A DNA stretch of 64,000 nucleotides from Candidatus Nitrosothermus koennekei (GTDB lineage Archaea > Thermoproteota > Nitrososphaeria > Nitrososphaerales > Nitrosocaldaceae): assembly GCA_013538715.1 (NCBI GenBank), contig JACAFH010000003.1:121165-185164 (forward strand), in the 5' to 3' direction. A program made the position numbers and the translations under genes. Shown in pieces: positions 37,030-45,572 of this stretch (within the stretch, counting starts at the first letter, position 1; the number at the start of each line of letters is the position of its first letter). Under the pieces are notes generated by a model, which searched no databases, was not told the DNA's origin, and was given only the letters and a program-made list of their open reading frames with translations.

Positions 37030-37791
37030 ATGATAAGCGAAAAGGCATGGAAGGCTATGGAGAGCCTTGGTTTGACAGGTTATGAGATAAAAGTATATGT
37101 AACATTACTTAACAAAGGAGCTATGACTGCTCAAACCCTAAGTAAAGAATCTAAAGTCCCTTATAGTAAGATATATGAAGTATTGGATAGATTACAAGAG
37201 AAAGGTTGGATAGAAGAGGATAGCTCTAGACCAATAAAATTCTATCCAAAATCTCCAACAACAGCAATAGAGGTAACAAGACTAAAGTTCGAAGAACAGA
37301 GAAAGGAGAATGAGAGTATATTACTTAACGAACTTACAGAGTTGTATGAGAAGACTGGGGTAAAAGAGAAACCAGAGATCTGGGTTATAAGAGGTGTGTA
37401 TAATATATTAGCAAGAGTCAAAGAAGTTATAGAAAAGAGTAAGGTAGAACTATTGATAGCACTCCCATTATATGCTGGAGAGCTAGCAAGGAATATGCAA
37501 CCCATCTTTAGAACAATGCACGAAAAAGGTGTAAAGATTCAAGTATTGGCATCAGAGAATACTCCTAGTGATGTGATAAAGGCTTTATCTAGGGTTAGTG
37601 AGGTTAGGCTAAAGGATAGCATGTTCGGAGGAGGAGTTATAAGCGATTCAGAAAAGGTTGTAATACTTCTTGCTGGTGAGATTGATAAACCAGGTGAAGC
37701 ACTTGCAATCTGGGCTGAACATGCAGGATTAGCAAGATTTGCTAGAGAGTATTTTCAATATTTATGGAAGGATGCAAGCAATAAAATTTAA
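37030..37791 (+). CDS. TrmB-family transcriptional regulator
   Basis: 253 residues. Winged helix at the N-terminus (SLGLTGYEIKVYVTLL, then VPYSKIYEVLDRLQEKGWI), a coiled segment around 85-110, and a C-terminal sensor domain (EIWVIRGVYNILARVKEVI onward). Genes of this type bind palindromic operators and respond to small molecules. It is divergent from tes across about 105 bp and is followed 26 bp later by a DtxR-like gene, so it may regulate tes or itself; only position suggests this. Confidence 0.87.
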   Translation: MISEKAWKAMESLGLTGYEIKVYVTLLNKGAMTAQTLSKESKVPYSKIYEVLDRLQEKGWIEEDSSRPIKFYPKSPTTAIEVTRLKFEEQRKENESILLNELTELYEKTGVKEKPEIWVIRGVYNILARVKEVIEKSKVELLIALPLYAGELARNMQPIFRTMHEKGVKIQVLASENTPSDVIKALSRVSEVRLKDSMFGGGVISDSEKVVILLAGEIDKPGEALAIWAEHAGLARFAREYFQYLWKDASNKI

Positions 37792-37816
37792 TAGAATATA
37801 AATTATAATAAGCGAT

Positions 37817-38266
37817 ATGGAGAGTATGGAAGATAAAGAGGCATTATTTATAGGCACTGCTGAATCAGAGCATATAGAGATGTATCTAAAGGCTATATGG
37901 TGGCTAAGAGAGATGAATAAAGAGGCAAAGGTAAGTACGATAGCAAAGATACTAAATGTAACACAACCCAGTGTTGTTCAGATGCTTAGGAAACTTAATG
38001 ATATGAACCTTGTAACATATAAGAAAGGTATGGCATCTCTAACAGAGAAAGGAGAGAGTATAGGTAAGCAGATGATAAGGAATAGTAGATTATTAGAGGT
38101 TCTTATGAAGAATGCATTAAAGATAGAGATAGATGAGGAGATGGTTTGTGGAATAGAGCATCATATGAATACAAAATTTACTGATGCCTTATGCACATTA
38201 CTTAATCATCCAGAGAAATGTCCACATGGACATAGTATACCAAGAGGAGAATGTTGTAAAAAATAG
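37817..38266 (+). CDS. DtxR/MntR-family metal-dependent regulator
   Basis: 149 residues. SEHIEMYLKAIWWLREM and VSTIAKILNVTQPSVVQMLRKLNDM form the DtxR winged helix. The metal-binding and dimerisation domain follows with ECGIEHH-like residues VCGIEHHMN, and a Cys/His-rich tail CPHGHSIPRGECC. Binds Fe2+ or Mn2+ and represses metal uptake genes. Too short for the SH3-like third domain, as in MntR. Runs 26 bp behind a TrmB regulator and could be cotranscribed with it. Confidence 0.9.
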   Translation: MESMEDKEALFIGTAESEHIEMYLKAIWWLREMNKEAKVSTIAKILNVTQPSVVQMLRKLNDMNLVTYKKGMASLTEKGESIGKQMIRNSRLLEVLMKNALKIEIDEEMVCGIEHHMNTKFTDALCTLLNHPEKCPHGHSIPRGECCKK

Positions 38267-38268
38267 TA

Positions 38269-38595
38269 TTACAGTCTTGTTAACTTTAGTCTTAGATCTG
38301 TAATATCGTTGGGGTCTAATCTAATCCAGTTTCCTCCTCCCCTTTCAATAACTATACTCTTTGGTTTTGATGAACTAGGATATGCTCTGATAACTGCACC
38401 GTCACTTCTTGTAAAAGTATATGTTAAACCCGCAGAAGCTTTGTCTATTGCAGTTATAAAATCTGCTGCATCCTTTACACTCATCATTATACCAACTCCT
38501 CTAACACGAACTGGTCCCCCTCCCCTATTCCCAGAATCGCTACATCTGATAAGCCAGCCATCCCCCGATTTTGTTACCGAAACTGTCATATACAT
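38269..38595 (-). CDS. Conserved-looking hypothetical protein, 108 aa
   Basis: No family recognised. The protein is a small, beta-rich looking domain: VTKSGDGWLIRCSDSGNRGG, a SVKDAADFITAIDKA helix, and DGAVIRAYPSS with IVIERGGGNWIRLDPND near the end. No signal or membrane helix. Base composition is richer in G and C than the neighbours (G-runs such as GGGGA on this strand). The opposite strand is also open over 103 codons, but that reading is low-complexity hydrophobic and less protein-like. Stop codons of this gene and the DtxR gene are 2 bp apart, tail to tail. Confidence 0.62.
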   Translation of the reverse strand: MYMTVSVTKSGDGWLIRCSDSGNRGGGPVRVRGVGIMMSVKDAADFITAIDKASAGLTYTFTRSDGAVIRAYPSSSKPKSIVIERGGGNWIRLDPNDITDLRLKLTRL

Positions 38596-38676
38596 TTGGT
38601 TATGGAAAATTAAGTTATAAAGTTTTTGTATGTATAATTGCTAGGAATAAATACCTCATTAAATAAATGCATATAC

Positions 38677-39150
38677 ATGGATAGAATACGTATTTTTTCT
38701 GAGATGGAAGAAGCATATGATAGACATGATATAGAGTATTTTAAGAGGTTAGTGAGGCATGAAGATTATGTGGTTAGAACTAGAGCTGTATGTATATTAG
38801 CAGATATAGGAGATGAAGATGTTATAAACGATATAAGCTATGTATTATTAAACGATCCAAATGATCTTGTAAGACATGAAGCTGCATTCTCTTTAGGTCA
38901 GATGGGTTTTAAGAAAGGTTTAGAAGCATTGTCAAAGGCTGTGGAAAATGATAAAAGTATGTTTGTAAGACATGAAGCTGCTATTGCTATTGGAGTTATT
39001 GGCGCTGAAGAAGGTAGAAAGGTTTTAGAAAAGGCATTAAACGATCCTGATAAAGAAGTTAGAGAATCAGCAATAATAGCATTAAGCAACATAAATTATG
39101 TATCTAACATGAAAAAGAGTAATAGATTTGCTAGACTCACAGGAGGATAA
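38677..39150 (+). CDS. HEAT-repeat protein resembling half of deoxyhypusine hydroxylase
   Basis: 157 residues from the ATG; a TTG at 38638 is the alternative start. Four helical HEAT repeats are visible. Two contain the His-Glu pairs of deoxyhypusine hydroxylase: LVRHEAAFSLGQMG (His67-Glu68) and FVRHEAAIAIGVIGA (His99-Glu100), 32 residues apart. In eukaryotic DOHH two such halves hold four HE pairs that bind a diiron centre and finish hypusine on eIF5A. This protein has only one half and would have to dimerise. A PBS-lyase-type HEAT scaffold without iron is the conservative alternative. Confidence 0.78.
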   Translation: MDRIRIFSEMEEAYDRHDIEYFKRLVRHEDYVVRTRAVCILADIGDEDVINDISYVLLNDPNDLVRHEAAFSLGQMGFKKGLEALSKAVENDKSMFVRHEAAIAIGVIGAEEGRKVLEKALNDPDKEVRESAIIALSNINYVSNMKKSNRFARLTGG

Positions 39151-39155
39151 AAAAA
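39149..39155 (-). terminator. T7 terminator behind the 79-residue gene
   Basis: Seven A on the + strand, hence seven T on the minus strand, directly after the stop codon of the leftward gene at 39156. Sits between convergent genes. Confidence 0.5.
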
Positions 39156-39395
39156 TTAAGTAGAGATAGCATCTTTGTTTGCTGGAAGTTCCTGATACTC
39201 ACTTCTTCCTATTCCATATAGTTCTTTGATCTTCTCTCTATCTAAGAAACTATCAGCATCACTTTCTATAGCCTTTATAATAGCATTTGACATGTAATGT
39301 TTTACCCAGTTTTCATCTAGCTGCCATACTACTTGCATTGCATATAGAAATTTTACTGCTCCTTCTGGTAGTTCAACATCAACTTTGGTCATCAA
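39156..39395 (-). CDS. Small hypothetical protein, 79 aa
   Basis: No family recognised. Starts MTKVDVELPEGAVKFLYAMQ, a short strand followed by amphipathic helices (ENWVKHYMSNAIIKAIES), a shape seen in small ribbon-helix-helix or regulatory proteins. The second half (DREKIKELYGIGRSEYQELP) is charged. No Cys pairs and no membrane segment. It has its own stop with a T-tract and is upstream-adjacent to an Lrp-like gene on the same strand. Real gene status is supported by composition and the terminator only. Confidence 0.6.
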   Translation of the reverse strand: MMTKVDVELPEGAVKFLYAMQVVWQLDENWVKHYMSNAIIKAIESDADSFLDREKIKELYGIGRSEYQELPANKDAIST

Positions 39396-39443
39396 TTATG
39401 ATTGTATACTATTCTAATTTAGAGGCATGTCAATATTAGTTGA

Positions 39444-40040
39444 TTAGAATCTAAGTTTTGTATTACTTTCATCATTCCAGAGATTACCTTTATAATATAT
39501 TGTTAAAGGGCAACCTACACATTCTCCACCATTATCTATGTAATATTCACATTCTCCACACGGTTTATCTCCACACGGTGGATATTCTGACCTTTGTTCT
39601 AGATTATTAGCTATACTTAGACCCTTGATACTTTTTATTATATTTCTTCTTATTATATCATCGCCATTTGTATCTATATGTTTTAATAGCATGCAATTAA
39701 GGAATTGCATATTCTCTCCTATTGCTATCATTGAGATGGTATTATCATCGGTCTCGTAACAATTAACTATCATTGGACAACGTTTTACTTTATCTATTAT
39801 AGTAGAGGTATTATTAGTATTAATATCTATACGAATCATCTTTATATCTAATATACTCGGGTCTATTATATTACTACCATTAAGTATATTCATCTTTTTT
39901 AATTTCTTAAGCCTTAGCGATATAGCAGGTTGTGTTAATGATAATGCGTTAGCAAGCTTAGTTTGAGTTATCTCTGGATCTTTTGATACTAACCTTAATA
40001 TCTCCTTGTCTATATTATCTAGTATTTTTGGTCTGCGCAT
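39444..40040 (-). CDS. Lrp/AsnC-like regulator with cysteine-rich C-terminal tail
   Basis: 198 residues. N-terminal winged helix typical of Lrp proteins: DNIDKEILRLVSKDPEITQT and LSLTQPAISLRLKKLKKM. The centre (MIRIDINTNNTSTIIDKVKR and following) matches a reduced RAM-like ligand domain. The last 45 residues carry YPPCGDKPCGECEYY and GGECVGCPLT, five to six cysteines arranged CxxxxCxxC and CxxC, which should bind zinc or an Fe-S cluster. That would make it a metal- or redox-responsive regulator; this is inference. Divergent from gatD across about 100 bp. Confidence 0.82.
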   Translation of the reverse strand: MRRPKILDNIDKEILRLVSKDPEITQTKLANALSLTQPAISLRLKKLKKMNILNGSNIIDPSILDIKMIRIDINTNNTSTIIDKVKRCPMIVNCYETDDNTISMIAIGENMQFLNCMLLKHIDTNGDDIIRRNIIKSIKGLSIANNLEQRSEYPPCGDKPCGECEYYIDNGGECVGCPLTIYYKGNLWNDESNTKLRF

Positions 40041-40138
40041 ATATCTCCATACGTAAAACCTATATAAAATAAATTCTATTTACCTTATAAAATATAAACA
40101 ATAGTAAGGCTTTAATGCTGTTCATCTGAATAGATAAC

Positions 40139-41416
40139 ATGCATGGATATAGGGGTAAGGCTTTAGAGCTATTGTATAGGTTTAATGCTTATGCAGGTGA
40201 ACATGTAATAATAGAATTGGATTCTAAGAGATATGAAGGTATAATAATGCCTAGATATGAATCTGCTGATGATACTCATATAGTTCTAAAACTCAAGAAT
40301 GGATATAATATAGGTATATCTATAGATAGAATAAAGAGTATCAAGAGTATAGAGGGTAAGAATCAAATAAAGATTGCAGAAGTTGAGAGAGAAGATAGAG
40401 GTTTATCAAAGATAGCAATGATAAGCACTGGAGGGACAATAGCAAGCAAGATAGATTATAGAACAGGAGGAGTTAGAGCAATGCTTACTGCTAAGGAGTT
40501 ATATGACGCTATACCAGAATTAGGAGAGTTAGCTGATATCTATCCAGAAGTGTTGTTTAGTGAATACAGTGAGAATTTGACATTTAGGCATTGGAGCATG
40601 TTAGCAGAGAAGATCTATGAGAAGAGTAAAGAAGGATATAAAGGCATAGTAGTTACACATGGGACAGATACGATGCATTATACTGCAGCAGCTTTATCAT
40701 TTGCTGTGAGTATAAATAAACCAATAGTATTAGTAGGGGCACAAAGATCATCAGATAGACCATCATCAGATGCTGCTACTAATCTAATTGCTGCTACTAC
40801 ATTTGCTTCAAAGAGTGATCTAAACGGTGTATTTGTTGCTATGCACGATAGCATAAGTGATGATACAATAGCAATACATCTAGGAACCAGAGTTAGAAAA
40901 AATCATACTAGTAGGAGGGATGCTTTCAAATCTATTGGTATTAAACCTATAGCATATGTTAGGAATGGTGAGATAATATACAATCTAAGAGTAGAAACAA
41001 GAAGAGAAGAGTATATACTTCCAAAGTTTGAGGATAAAGTCGCATTATTAAAATATCATCCCAATATGGACGCAAGATTAATAGAATATCTCTCAGAATT
41101 AGGATACAAAGGTTTAGTTCTAGAGGGGACTGGATTAGGGCATGTATCTAAGTATCTATTCAATTCAATAGAAGATGCTATTAAAAAAGGTATGATAATA
41201 TGCATGACATCTCAATGTATATATGGCAGAGTAAGGATGACTGTTTATGAAACTGGGCGAGATCTTTTAAGGATAGGAGTATTACCTTTAGACGATATGC
41301 TTCCAGAAGTAGCATTAGCAAAGTTATCATGGGCATTAGCAAATAAAGAAGATGTGAAGAGTGTAATGTTAAAGAATATAGCAATGGAGATGTCTGATAG
41401 ATCATTAGTTGATTGA
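40139..41416 (+). CDS. gatD: Glu-tRNA(Gln) amidotransferase subunit D
   Basis: 425 residues. The archaeal GatD releases ammonia from glutamine or asparagine for GatE. An N-terminal barrel-like domain (GYRGKALELLYRFNAYAGE) precedes the asparaginase-like domain with the catalytic threonines: MISTGGTIASKIDYRTGG near 97, VVTHGTDTMHYTAAAL near 180, and the QRSSDRPSSDAA loop. Length is standard. The stop (TGA at 41414) abuts the gatE start, so the two are co-translated. Presence implies Gln-tRNA is made by amidation, with no GlnRS required. Confidence 0.97.
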   Translation: MHGYRGKALELLYRFNAYAGEHVIIELDSKRYEGIIMPRYESADDTHIVLKLKNGYNIGISIDRIKSIKSIEGKNQIKIAEVEREDRGLSKIAMISTGGTIASKIDYRTGGVRAMLTAKELYDAIPELGELADIYPEVLFSEYSENLTFRHWSMLAEKIYEKSKEGYKGIVVTHGTDTMHYTAAALSFAVSINKPIVLVGAQRSSDRPSSDAATNLIAATTFASKSDLNGVFVAMHDSISDDTIAIHLGTRVRKNHTSRRDAFKSIGIKPIAYVRNGEIIYNLRVETRREEYILPKFEDKVALLKYHPNMDARLIEYLSELGYKGLVLEGTGLGHVSKYLFNSIEDAIKKGMIICMTSQCIYGRVRMTVYETGRDLLRIGVLPLDDMLPEVALAKLSWALANKEDVKSVMLKNIAMEMSDRSLVD

Positions 41417-41417
41417 T

Positions 41418-43277
41418 ATGCTATCATATAAAGATCTTAATGTAAAGATAGGTTTGGAGATTCATCAGCAACTTGCTACTGAGAAGAAGTTATTTTGTTC
41501 ATGTAAATCGATAGAGATTGAGAAGCATGAACATGAATTCTTTAGAAGATTAAGACCTACTCAAAGCGAACTAGGGGAGTATGATCCAGCAGCATTATTT
41601 GAATTTAAGAAGGGAAGAATAATAAGATATATTGCAAGCAATAATAATTCATGTTTAGTAGAGGCAGATGAAGAACCACCTCATGATCTAAATAGTGAAG
41701 CATTAGATATTGCATTAACAATAGCTATGTTAGTAAATTCTGATATAGTTGATGAGGTTCATGCCATGCGTAAGATAGTAATAGATGGTTCTAATACAAC
41801 AGGTTTTCAAAGGACTATGCTTATAGCATTAGGAGGGACTATAGATGGAGTAACGATACAAAGTATTTCATTAGAAGAAGATGCCGCAAAGATAATAGAT
41901 GAGAATGAGAAGATTAAGAGCTACTCTCTTGATAGATTAGGAGTACCATTAATAGAGATCTCATTAGAGCCAGTAACTAATAATGCTGAGGAAGTAGCAT
42001 TATTAGCATTAAAGATAGGAAGATTATTAAGAGCTACTAAGCGTGTTGCAAGAGGTTTAGGAACTATAAGGCAAGATGTAAATATATCTATAGCAAATGG
42101 CAATGTAGTAGAGATTAAAGGAGTTCAGAGATTAGATCAATTGAAAGATGTAATAGAGTATGAAGTTAAGAGGCAGCATGGATTGATGATAATTGCAGAT
42201 ATGTTAAAAGAAAGGATAGATCATCTAGATACTGTAGTAAAGGATGTAACAAGTATATTTATAGATAGTAAATCAAAGATAATTATTAATGCTATAAAAT
42301 CTAATGGAAATATTAAAGCTATTAATATAAAAGGATTTGCAGGTATGTTAGGATTTGAACCATATCAAGGTATAAGACTAGGGAAAGAGTTAGGAGAAAT
42401 GGTTAGGTCTTATGGATTAGGCGGTATATTCCATTCTGATGAGTTACCAGCATATGGAATAAGCGAGGAAGAACTTAATAAGGTTAGAGAGATATTAGGC
42501 ACAGAGAAAGAAGATGCTATAATATTAATTGCTGGAAAGAATGTAGAGGACGCTATAAATGCTATAATTAAGAGACTAGAGGAAGCGTTAAAAGGTGTAC
42601 CAGCAGAGACAAGAGCAGCAAAAGGTAATGTTACTGTATATAGTAGGCCTAGACCGGGTGCAGCAAGAATGTACCCAGAGACTGATATCGCACCAGTAGT
42701 TATTAGGAAAGAACTTCTTGAGCAGATTAGAAGTAATCTACCAAAGGGGTGGGATGAATATATAGATGAGTTGAGTAGCAAATATAATATCAATAGAATT
42801 CAGGCAGAGAAGATATTCGACTCTGAATATCTAAACTTATTTGAGAGGATAGCAAGCACTTGTAAGAATATCCAACCAAGTTTTATAGTATCACTATTAA
42901 CAGAGAGTATGACAAGTATTGAGAGGGAAGGATATGATATATCAATATTAACAGATGATAAACTTATATCAATCTTTAATATAGTTAATGAGCAGAGAAT
43001 AGCAAAGGAATCTATAGTCGATATCATAAAGATTATGATCAATAATAGATGTAGTGTAGACGAAGCAATAAAGAACTTAGGTTTAGAAAGCATAAGTGAT
43101 GCTGCTCTTAAAACAATAATAGAGAAGATTATTAGGGATAATTTAGAGATTGTAAAGGAGAAGGGTGATCAATCATTTAATATTCTTATGGGCAAGGCTA
43201 TGGATAAATTGCGTGGCAAAGTAGATGGAAAGAAGATTAGTATATTGATTAAAGAGAAGATCTCTCAATATAAGTAA
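41418..43277 (+). CDS. gatE: Glu-tRNA(Gln) amidotransferase subunit E
   Basis: 619 residues from the ATG one base past the gatD stop. Kinase-type GatB/GatE cradle domain with KIGLEIHQQLATEKKLFCSC at the N-terminus, EVHAMRKIVIDGSNTTGFQRT, and GLGTIRQDVNISI near 220. It has the archaeal AspRS-like insertion in the middle (residues about 270-410) and the C-terminal tail domain (SKYNINRIQAEKIF onward). Phosphorylates and amidates the Glu on tRNA-Gln using ammonia from GatD. Confidence 0.97.
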   Translation: MLSYKDLNVKIGLEIHQQLATEKKLFCSCKSIEIEKHEHEFFRRLRPTQSELGEYDPAALFEFKKGRIIRYIASNNNSCLVEADEEPPHDLNSEALDIALTIAMLVNSDIVDEVHAMRKIVIDGSNTTGFQRTMLIALGGTIDGVTIQSISLEEDAAKIIDENEKIKSYSLDRLGVPLIEISLEPVTNNAEEVALLALKIGRLLRATKRVARGLGTIRQDVNISIANGNVVEIKGVQRLDQLKDVIEYEVKRQHGLMIIADMLKERIDHLDTVVKDVTSIFIDSKSKIIINAIKSNGNIKAINIKGFAGMLGFEPYQGIRLGKELGEMVRSYGLGGIFHSDELPAYGISEEELNKVREILGTEKEDAIILIAGKNVEDAINAIIKRLEEALKGVPAETRAAKGNVTVYSRPRPGAARMYPETDIAPVVIRKELLEQIRSNLPKGWDEYIDELSSKYNINRIQAEKIFDSEYLNLFERIASTCKNIQPSFIVSLLTESMTSIEREGYDISILTDDKLISIFNIVNEQRIAKESIVDIIKIMINNRCSVDEAIKNLGLESISDAALKTIIEKIIRDNLEIVKEKGDQSFNILMGKAMDKLRGKVDGKKISILIKEKISQYK

Positions 43278-43293
43278 AGAGTTTTATATATAT

Positions 43294-43710
43294 ATGCTCA
43301 TAAGTGATTTGTTGAGCAATATAAAGATAAGAGTTAGAGTTGGTTCAAATGAGATAGAGGTAGAATCTCCATTAGAGTTGATGAATAATGCTATAGAATT
43401 CATTCCTAAATTAGTTGAGAAGATAGAAAGTGGTAAAGACTATAATATTCCAAATATATCTATAAACAAAAATGATTCATTAAGCGACATAATTATAAAG
43501 ATCTTTAGAGATGATTGGGGTAAGAGTGCTAGAAGATTATCGGAGGTAAAAGATATGATAGAATCATATGGCTTGAATTATCCAAAACAATCTATAGCAG
43601 TAACTCTAATGAGACTAGCTCAAAATGGTAAGTTAAGAAGATTTAAACAAAATAACGAATACCTTTACACTGCACGTACAATACTCAATACTGGTGAAGA
43701 GAATGGATGA
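43294..43710 (+). CDS. Small protein with N-terminal beta-alpha module and C-terminal winged helix (a)
   Basis: 138 residues, no named family recognised. Residues 8-45 (IKIRVRVGSNEIEVESPLEL plus a helix) form a strand-strand-helix module. After a linker, residues about 65-130 (FRDDWGKSARRLSEVKDMIE, then YPKQSIAVTLMRLAQNGKLR) read as a winged helix. The latter is clearly alike the opposite-strand gene at 44.2 kb: both share the pattern W, LSEV, G-x-NY-x-K, L-x-x-G-x-L-x-R. Overlaps the next gene's start by 8 bp. It lies 16 bp behind gatE and just ahead of NurA-HerA; DNA-binding is inferred. Confidence 0.72.
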   Translation: MLISDLLSNIKIRVRVGSNEIEVESPLELMNNAIEFIPKLVEKIESGKDYNIPNISINKNDSLSDIIIKIFRDDWGKSARRLSEVKDMIESYGLNYPKQSIAVTLMRLAQNGKLRRFKQNNEYLYTARTILNTGEENG

Positions 43711-44194
43711 GTATGTAGATGCTATAATAACATATAAAGATACGAGGGTTGAGTTTAAAGGTAAACCAGAGACTGTGCTTGAATCTATCTATAGGTTTCT
43801 AACTAAAGAGATTCCAAATTTAGATCTGGCATCAAAGATCTCATTAGACTATACATTACCAGAGATGATAAATATATTTGGTGATTATGTGAAGATTACT
43901 CCAGAGGGTCCCACTGTAATTACTGATAAAAAGATATCTGATAGATATCTTATAGCATTACAATTGATAGCATATAGGATGGCAAAATTACTAGGTAAAG
44001 TAGAGAGAGATAACCTCTCGAGTCAAGATATTCAAAGATTAACCAATCTCAAACCAAAGACTATAAGCTCTAGACTTAGCGATCTAACAAAGATTAGATG
44101 CATAGAGAAGATTAATGAAAACGGCATTAAATATAAGATAACTACATATGGTATACATTGGCTAGCGTCAGAGTTAAAGGAAAAGGTATCATGA
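43703..44194 (+). CDS. Small protein with N-terminal beta-alpha module and C-terminal winged helix (b)
   Basis: 163 residues from the ATG; a GTG at 43694 would add three. The N-terminal module DAIITYKDTRVEFKGKPETV plus helix parallels the ones in the two neighbouring small genes. The C-terminal part (LSSQDIQRLTNLKPKTISSR, then YKITTYGIHWLAS) is a winged helix of a different subtype. Overlaps the preceding gene by 8 bp, so they form one unit. The end overlaps the end of the leftward gene by 6 bp. No function known; likely a regulator or adaptor. Confidence 0.7.
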   Translation: MDEYVDAIITYKDTRVEFKGKPETVLESIYRFLTKEIPNLDLASKISLDYTLPEMINIFGDYVKITPEGPTVITDKKISDRYLIALQLIAYRMAKLLGKVERDNLSSQDIQRLTNLKPKTISSRLSDLTKIRCIEKINENGIKYKITTYGIHWLASELKEKVS

Positions 44195-44608
44195 AGGGGG
44201 TCGTTTCTGTATATATCTATATACTCTTGCAGATCCTACTCTAAATAATACACCTTCACGAGTTAGATCTGTTAATGCATGAGACACTGCAGTCTTGTCA
44301 TAATTATAACCTCTCATTGCTAATTCTCCATGAACTTCAGAGAGTGTATGCTCATTAGAGAACCACTTCTCCTTCCATAACTCTTCAAGCAAACCTTTGC
44401 ATGTAGTGTAACCTCTCTTTTCTATATGCTTACCATCTTGCTTCACATCTTCTTTATTCATTCCAGCAAGTACATTCTCTATTACTTGTTTTACACGATC
44501 TTCTCTACAAGAGATCTCTACCTCCCATTCTCCTTTCTTCAATTTAATAGTAACTATATCTCCTATATGTTCATGTTGTTCATCTTGTGCAACATTTATA
44601 TGACTCAT
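44189..44608 (-). CDS. Small protein with N-terminal beta-alpha module and C-terminal winged helix (c)
   Basis: 139 residues. Residues 15-50 (GDIVTIKLKKGEWEVEISCR plus helix) match the strand-strand-helix module of the two genes to its left. Residues 70-133 (LWKEKWFSNEHTLSEVHGEL, then YNYDKTAVSHALTDLTREGV) align with the winged helix of the 43.3-kb protein over almost its full length, so the two are paralogues encoded on opposite strands. Its start is 20 bp from the divergent NurA start, suggesting a shared control region. Confidence 0.72.
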   Translation of the reverse strand: MSHINVAQDEQHEHIGDIVTIKLKKGEWEVEISCREDRVKQVIENVLAGMNKEDVKQDGKHIEKRGYTTCKGLLEELWKEKWFSNEHTLSEVHGELAMRGYNYDKTAVSHALTDLTREGVLFRVGSARVYRYIQKRPPS

Positions 44609-44628
44609 CTTCTATTATATTGTTCAAC

Positions 44629-45567
44629 ATGAACACACAATTAAATCTTCCCATACTAGATGCAAAGGATCTAGTAGAGTGTATAGATAACGCATTAAAG
44701 AGAAATAAATTAAAAGATCTCGAAAGAAGCGAGATACTTTTCAATCCAGAAGAGAACTTATCACCATTAAATGGGTGGAGCAATGATATCAATGTGAATG
44801 TTAAACATATAAAGAGCGAAGATAGAAAGCATATTATAGCAGCAGTTGATTCTAGTGCTATCTTTCTAGCAGATACAGCAGAAGGATCATTATATGCATC
44901 AAAATGTGGCATATCTATAGCATATGATTGTAAGCAGATAACACACTTCAAAATTGGTCCTATATTATTCTATCTAAACGAGAATAGTATTACATTGGAT
45001 TACAGTATGATCAAGAGGATGATAAGAGTAAGAGTAGAGAGAGCATTGCAGAAGAAATTAGCAAATACTCTGGATAATGCTATAATACTTGTCGATGGTT
45101 CACTTAAATCATCTATATTTGAGAATGATAATAGCATACCAAGTATATTAGACGATTGTAAAGAATATAACAATACACTCATTGGTATAAGCAAGGTTTC
45201 AAGATTAAAGCTGATAGAGAAGTTGATATCATCATTTCATAAAAGAGACGCATGTTATATTGATATCTCATCTATATTGCGAGCTTATATAAGTAATTTA
45301 TATGGAAAACAATTATTAGTAAAATTAAGTAAAGATGGTTTAGTATTACGAGCAGATGTAATTAACGAGAACGATCTATCTTTACTTATTAGGAATGATA
45401 TATTACATAATGGCTATCCACAAACATTGAGGTTAGCACATCACCTCTCTGTATTTACAAGGATAGAAGTTATTGCTACGATTAGTATGATATCGTCAAA
45501 ATTCAAGACTAGTGAGATAGATAGCTGTAATCTTAGGAATGTATTATTAGGTAAGATAGGAGGTTAA
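44629..45567 (+). CDS. nurA: NurA nuclease (pair 2)
   Basis: 312 residues from the ATG; a GTG at 44587 would add 14 residues but runs back into the opposite gene. Standard NurA size. The catalytic-fold motifs are HIIAAVDSSAIFLAD (about residues 75-90) and NAIILVDGSLKSSIF near 162, with HHLSVFTRIEVIAT near the C-terminus. NurA resects 5' DNA ends with HerA as the pump. Five bases ahead of the herA-like gene. This is a more classical pair than the one at 21-24 kb. Confidence 0.8.
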   Translation: MNTQLNLPILDAKDLVECIDNALKRNKLKDLERSEILFNPEENLSPLNGWSNDINVNVKHIKSEDRKHIIAAVDSSAIFLADTAEGSLYASKCGISIAYDCKQITHFKIGPILFYLNENSITLDYSMIKRMIRVRVERALQKKLANTLDNAIILVDGSLKSSIFENDNSIPSILDDCKEYNNTLIGISKVSRLKLIEKLISSFHKRDACYIDISSILRAYISNLYGKQLLVKLSKDGLVLRADVINENDLSLLIRNDILHNGYPQTLRLAHHLSVFTRIEVIATISMISSKFKTSEIDSCNLRNVLLGKIGG

Positions 45568-45572
45568 CGATA

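Noticed and set aside
38500..38575. G-quadruplex on the minus strand of the 108-residue gene
   Set aside because: Only two or three closely spaced G-runs are present; four suitable runs are not found within a short span.
38309..38620. 103-codon + strand frame opposite the 108-residue hypothetical gene
   Set aside because: Hydrophobic, low-complexity translation with no recognisable pattern; the minus-strand reading is more protein-like and has a sensible length and neighbour spacing.
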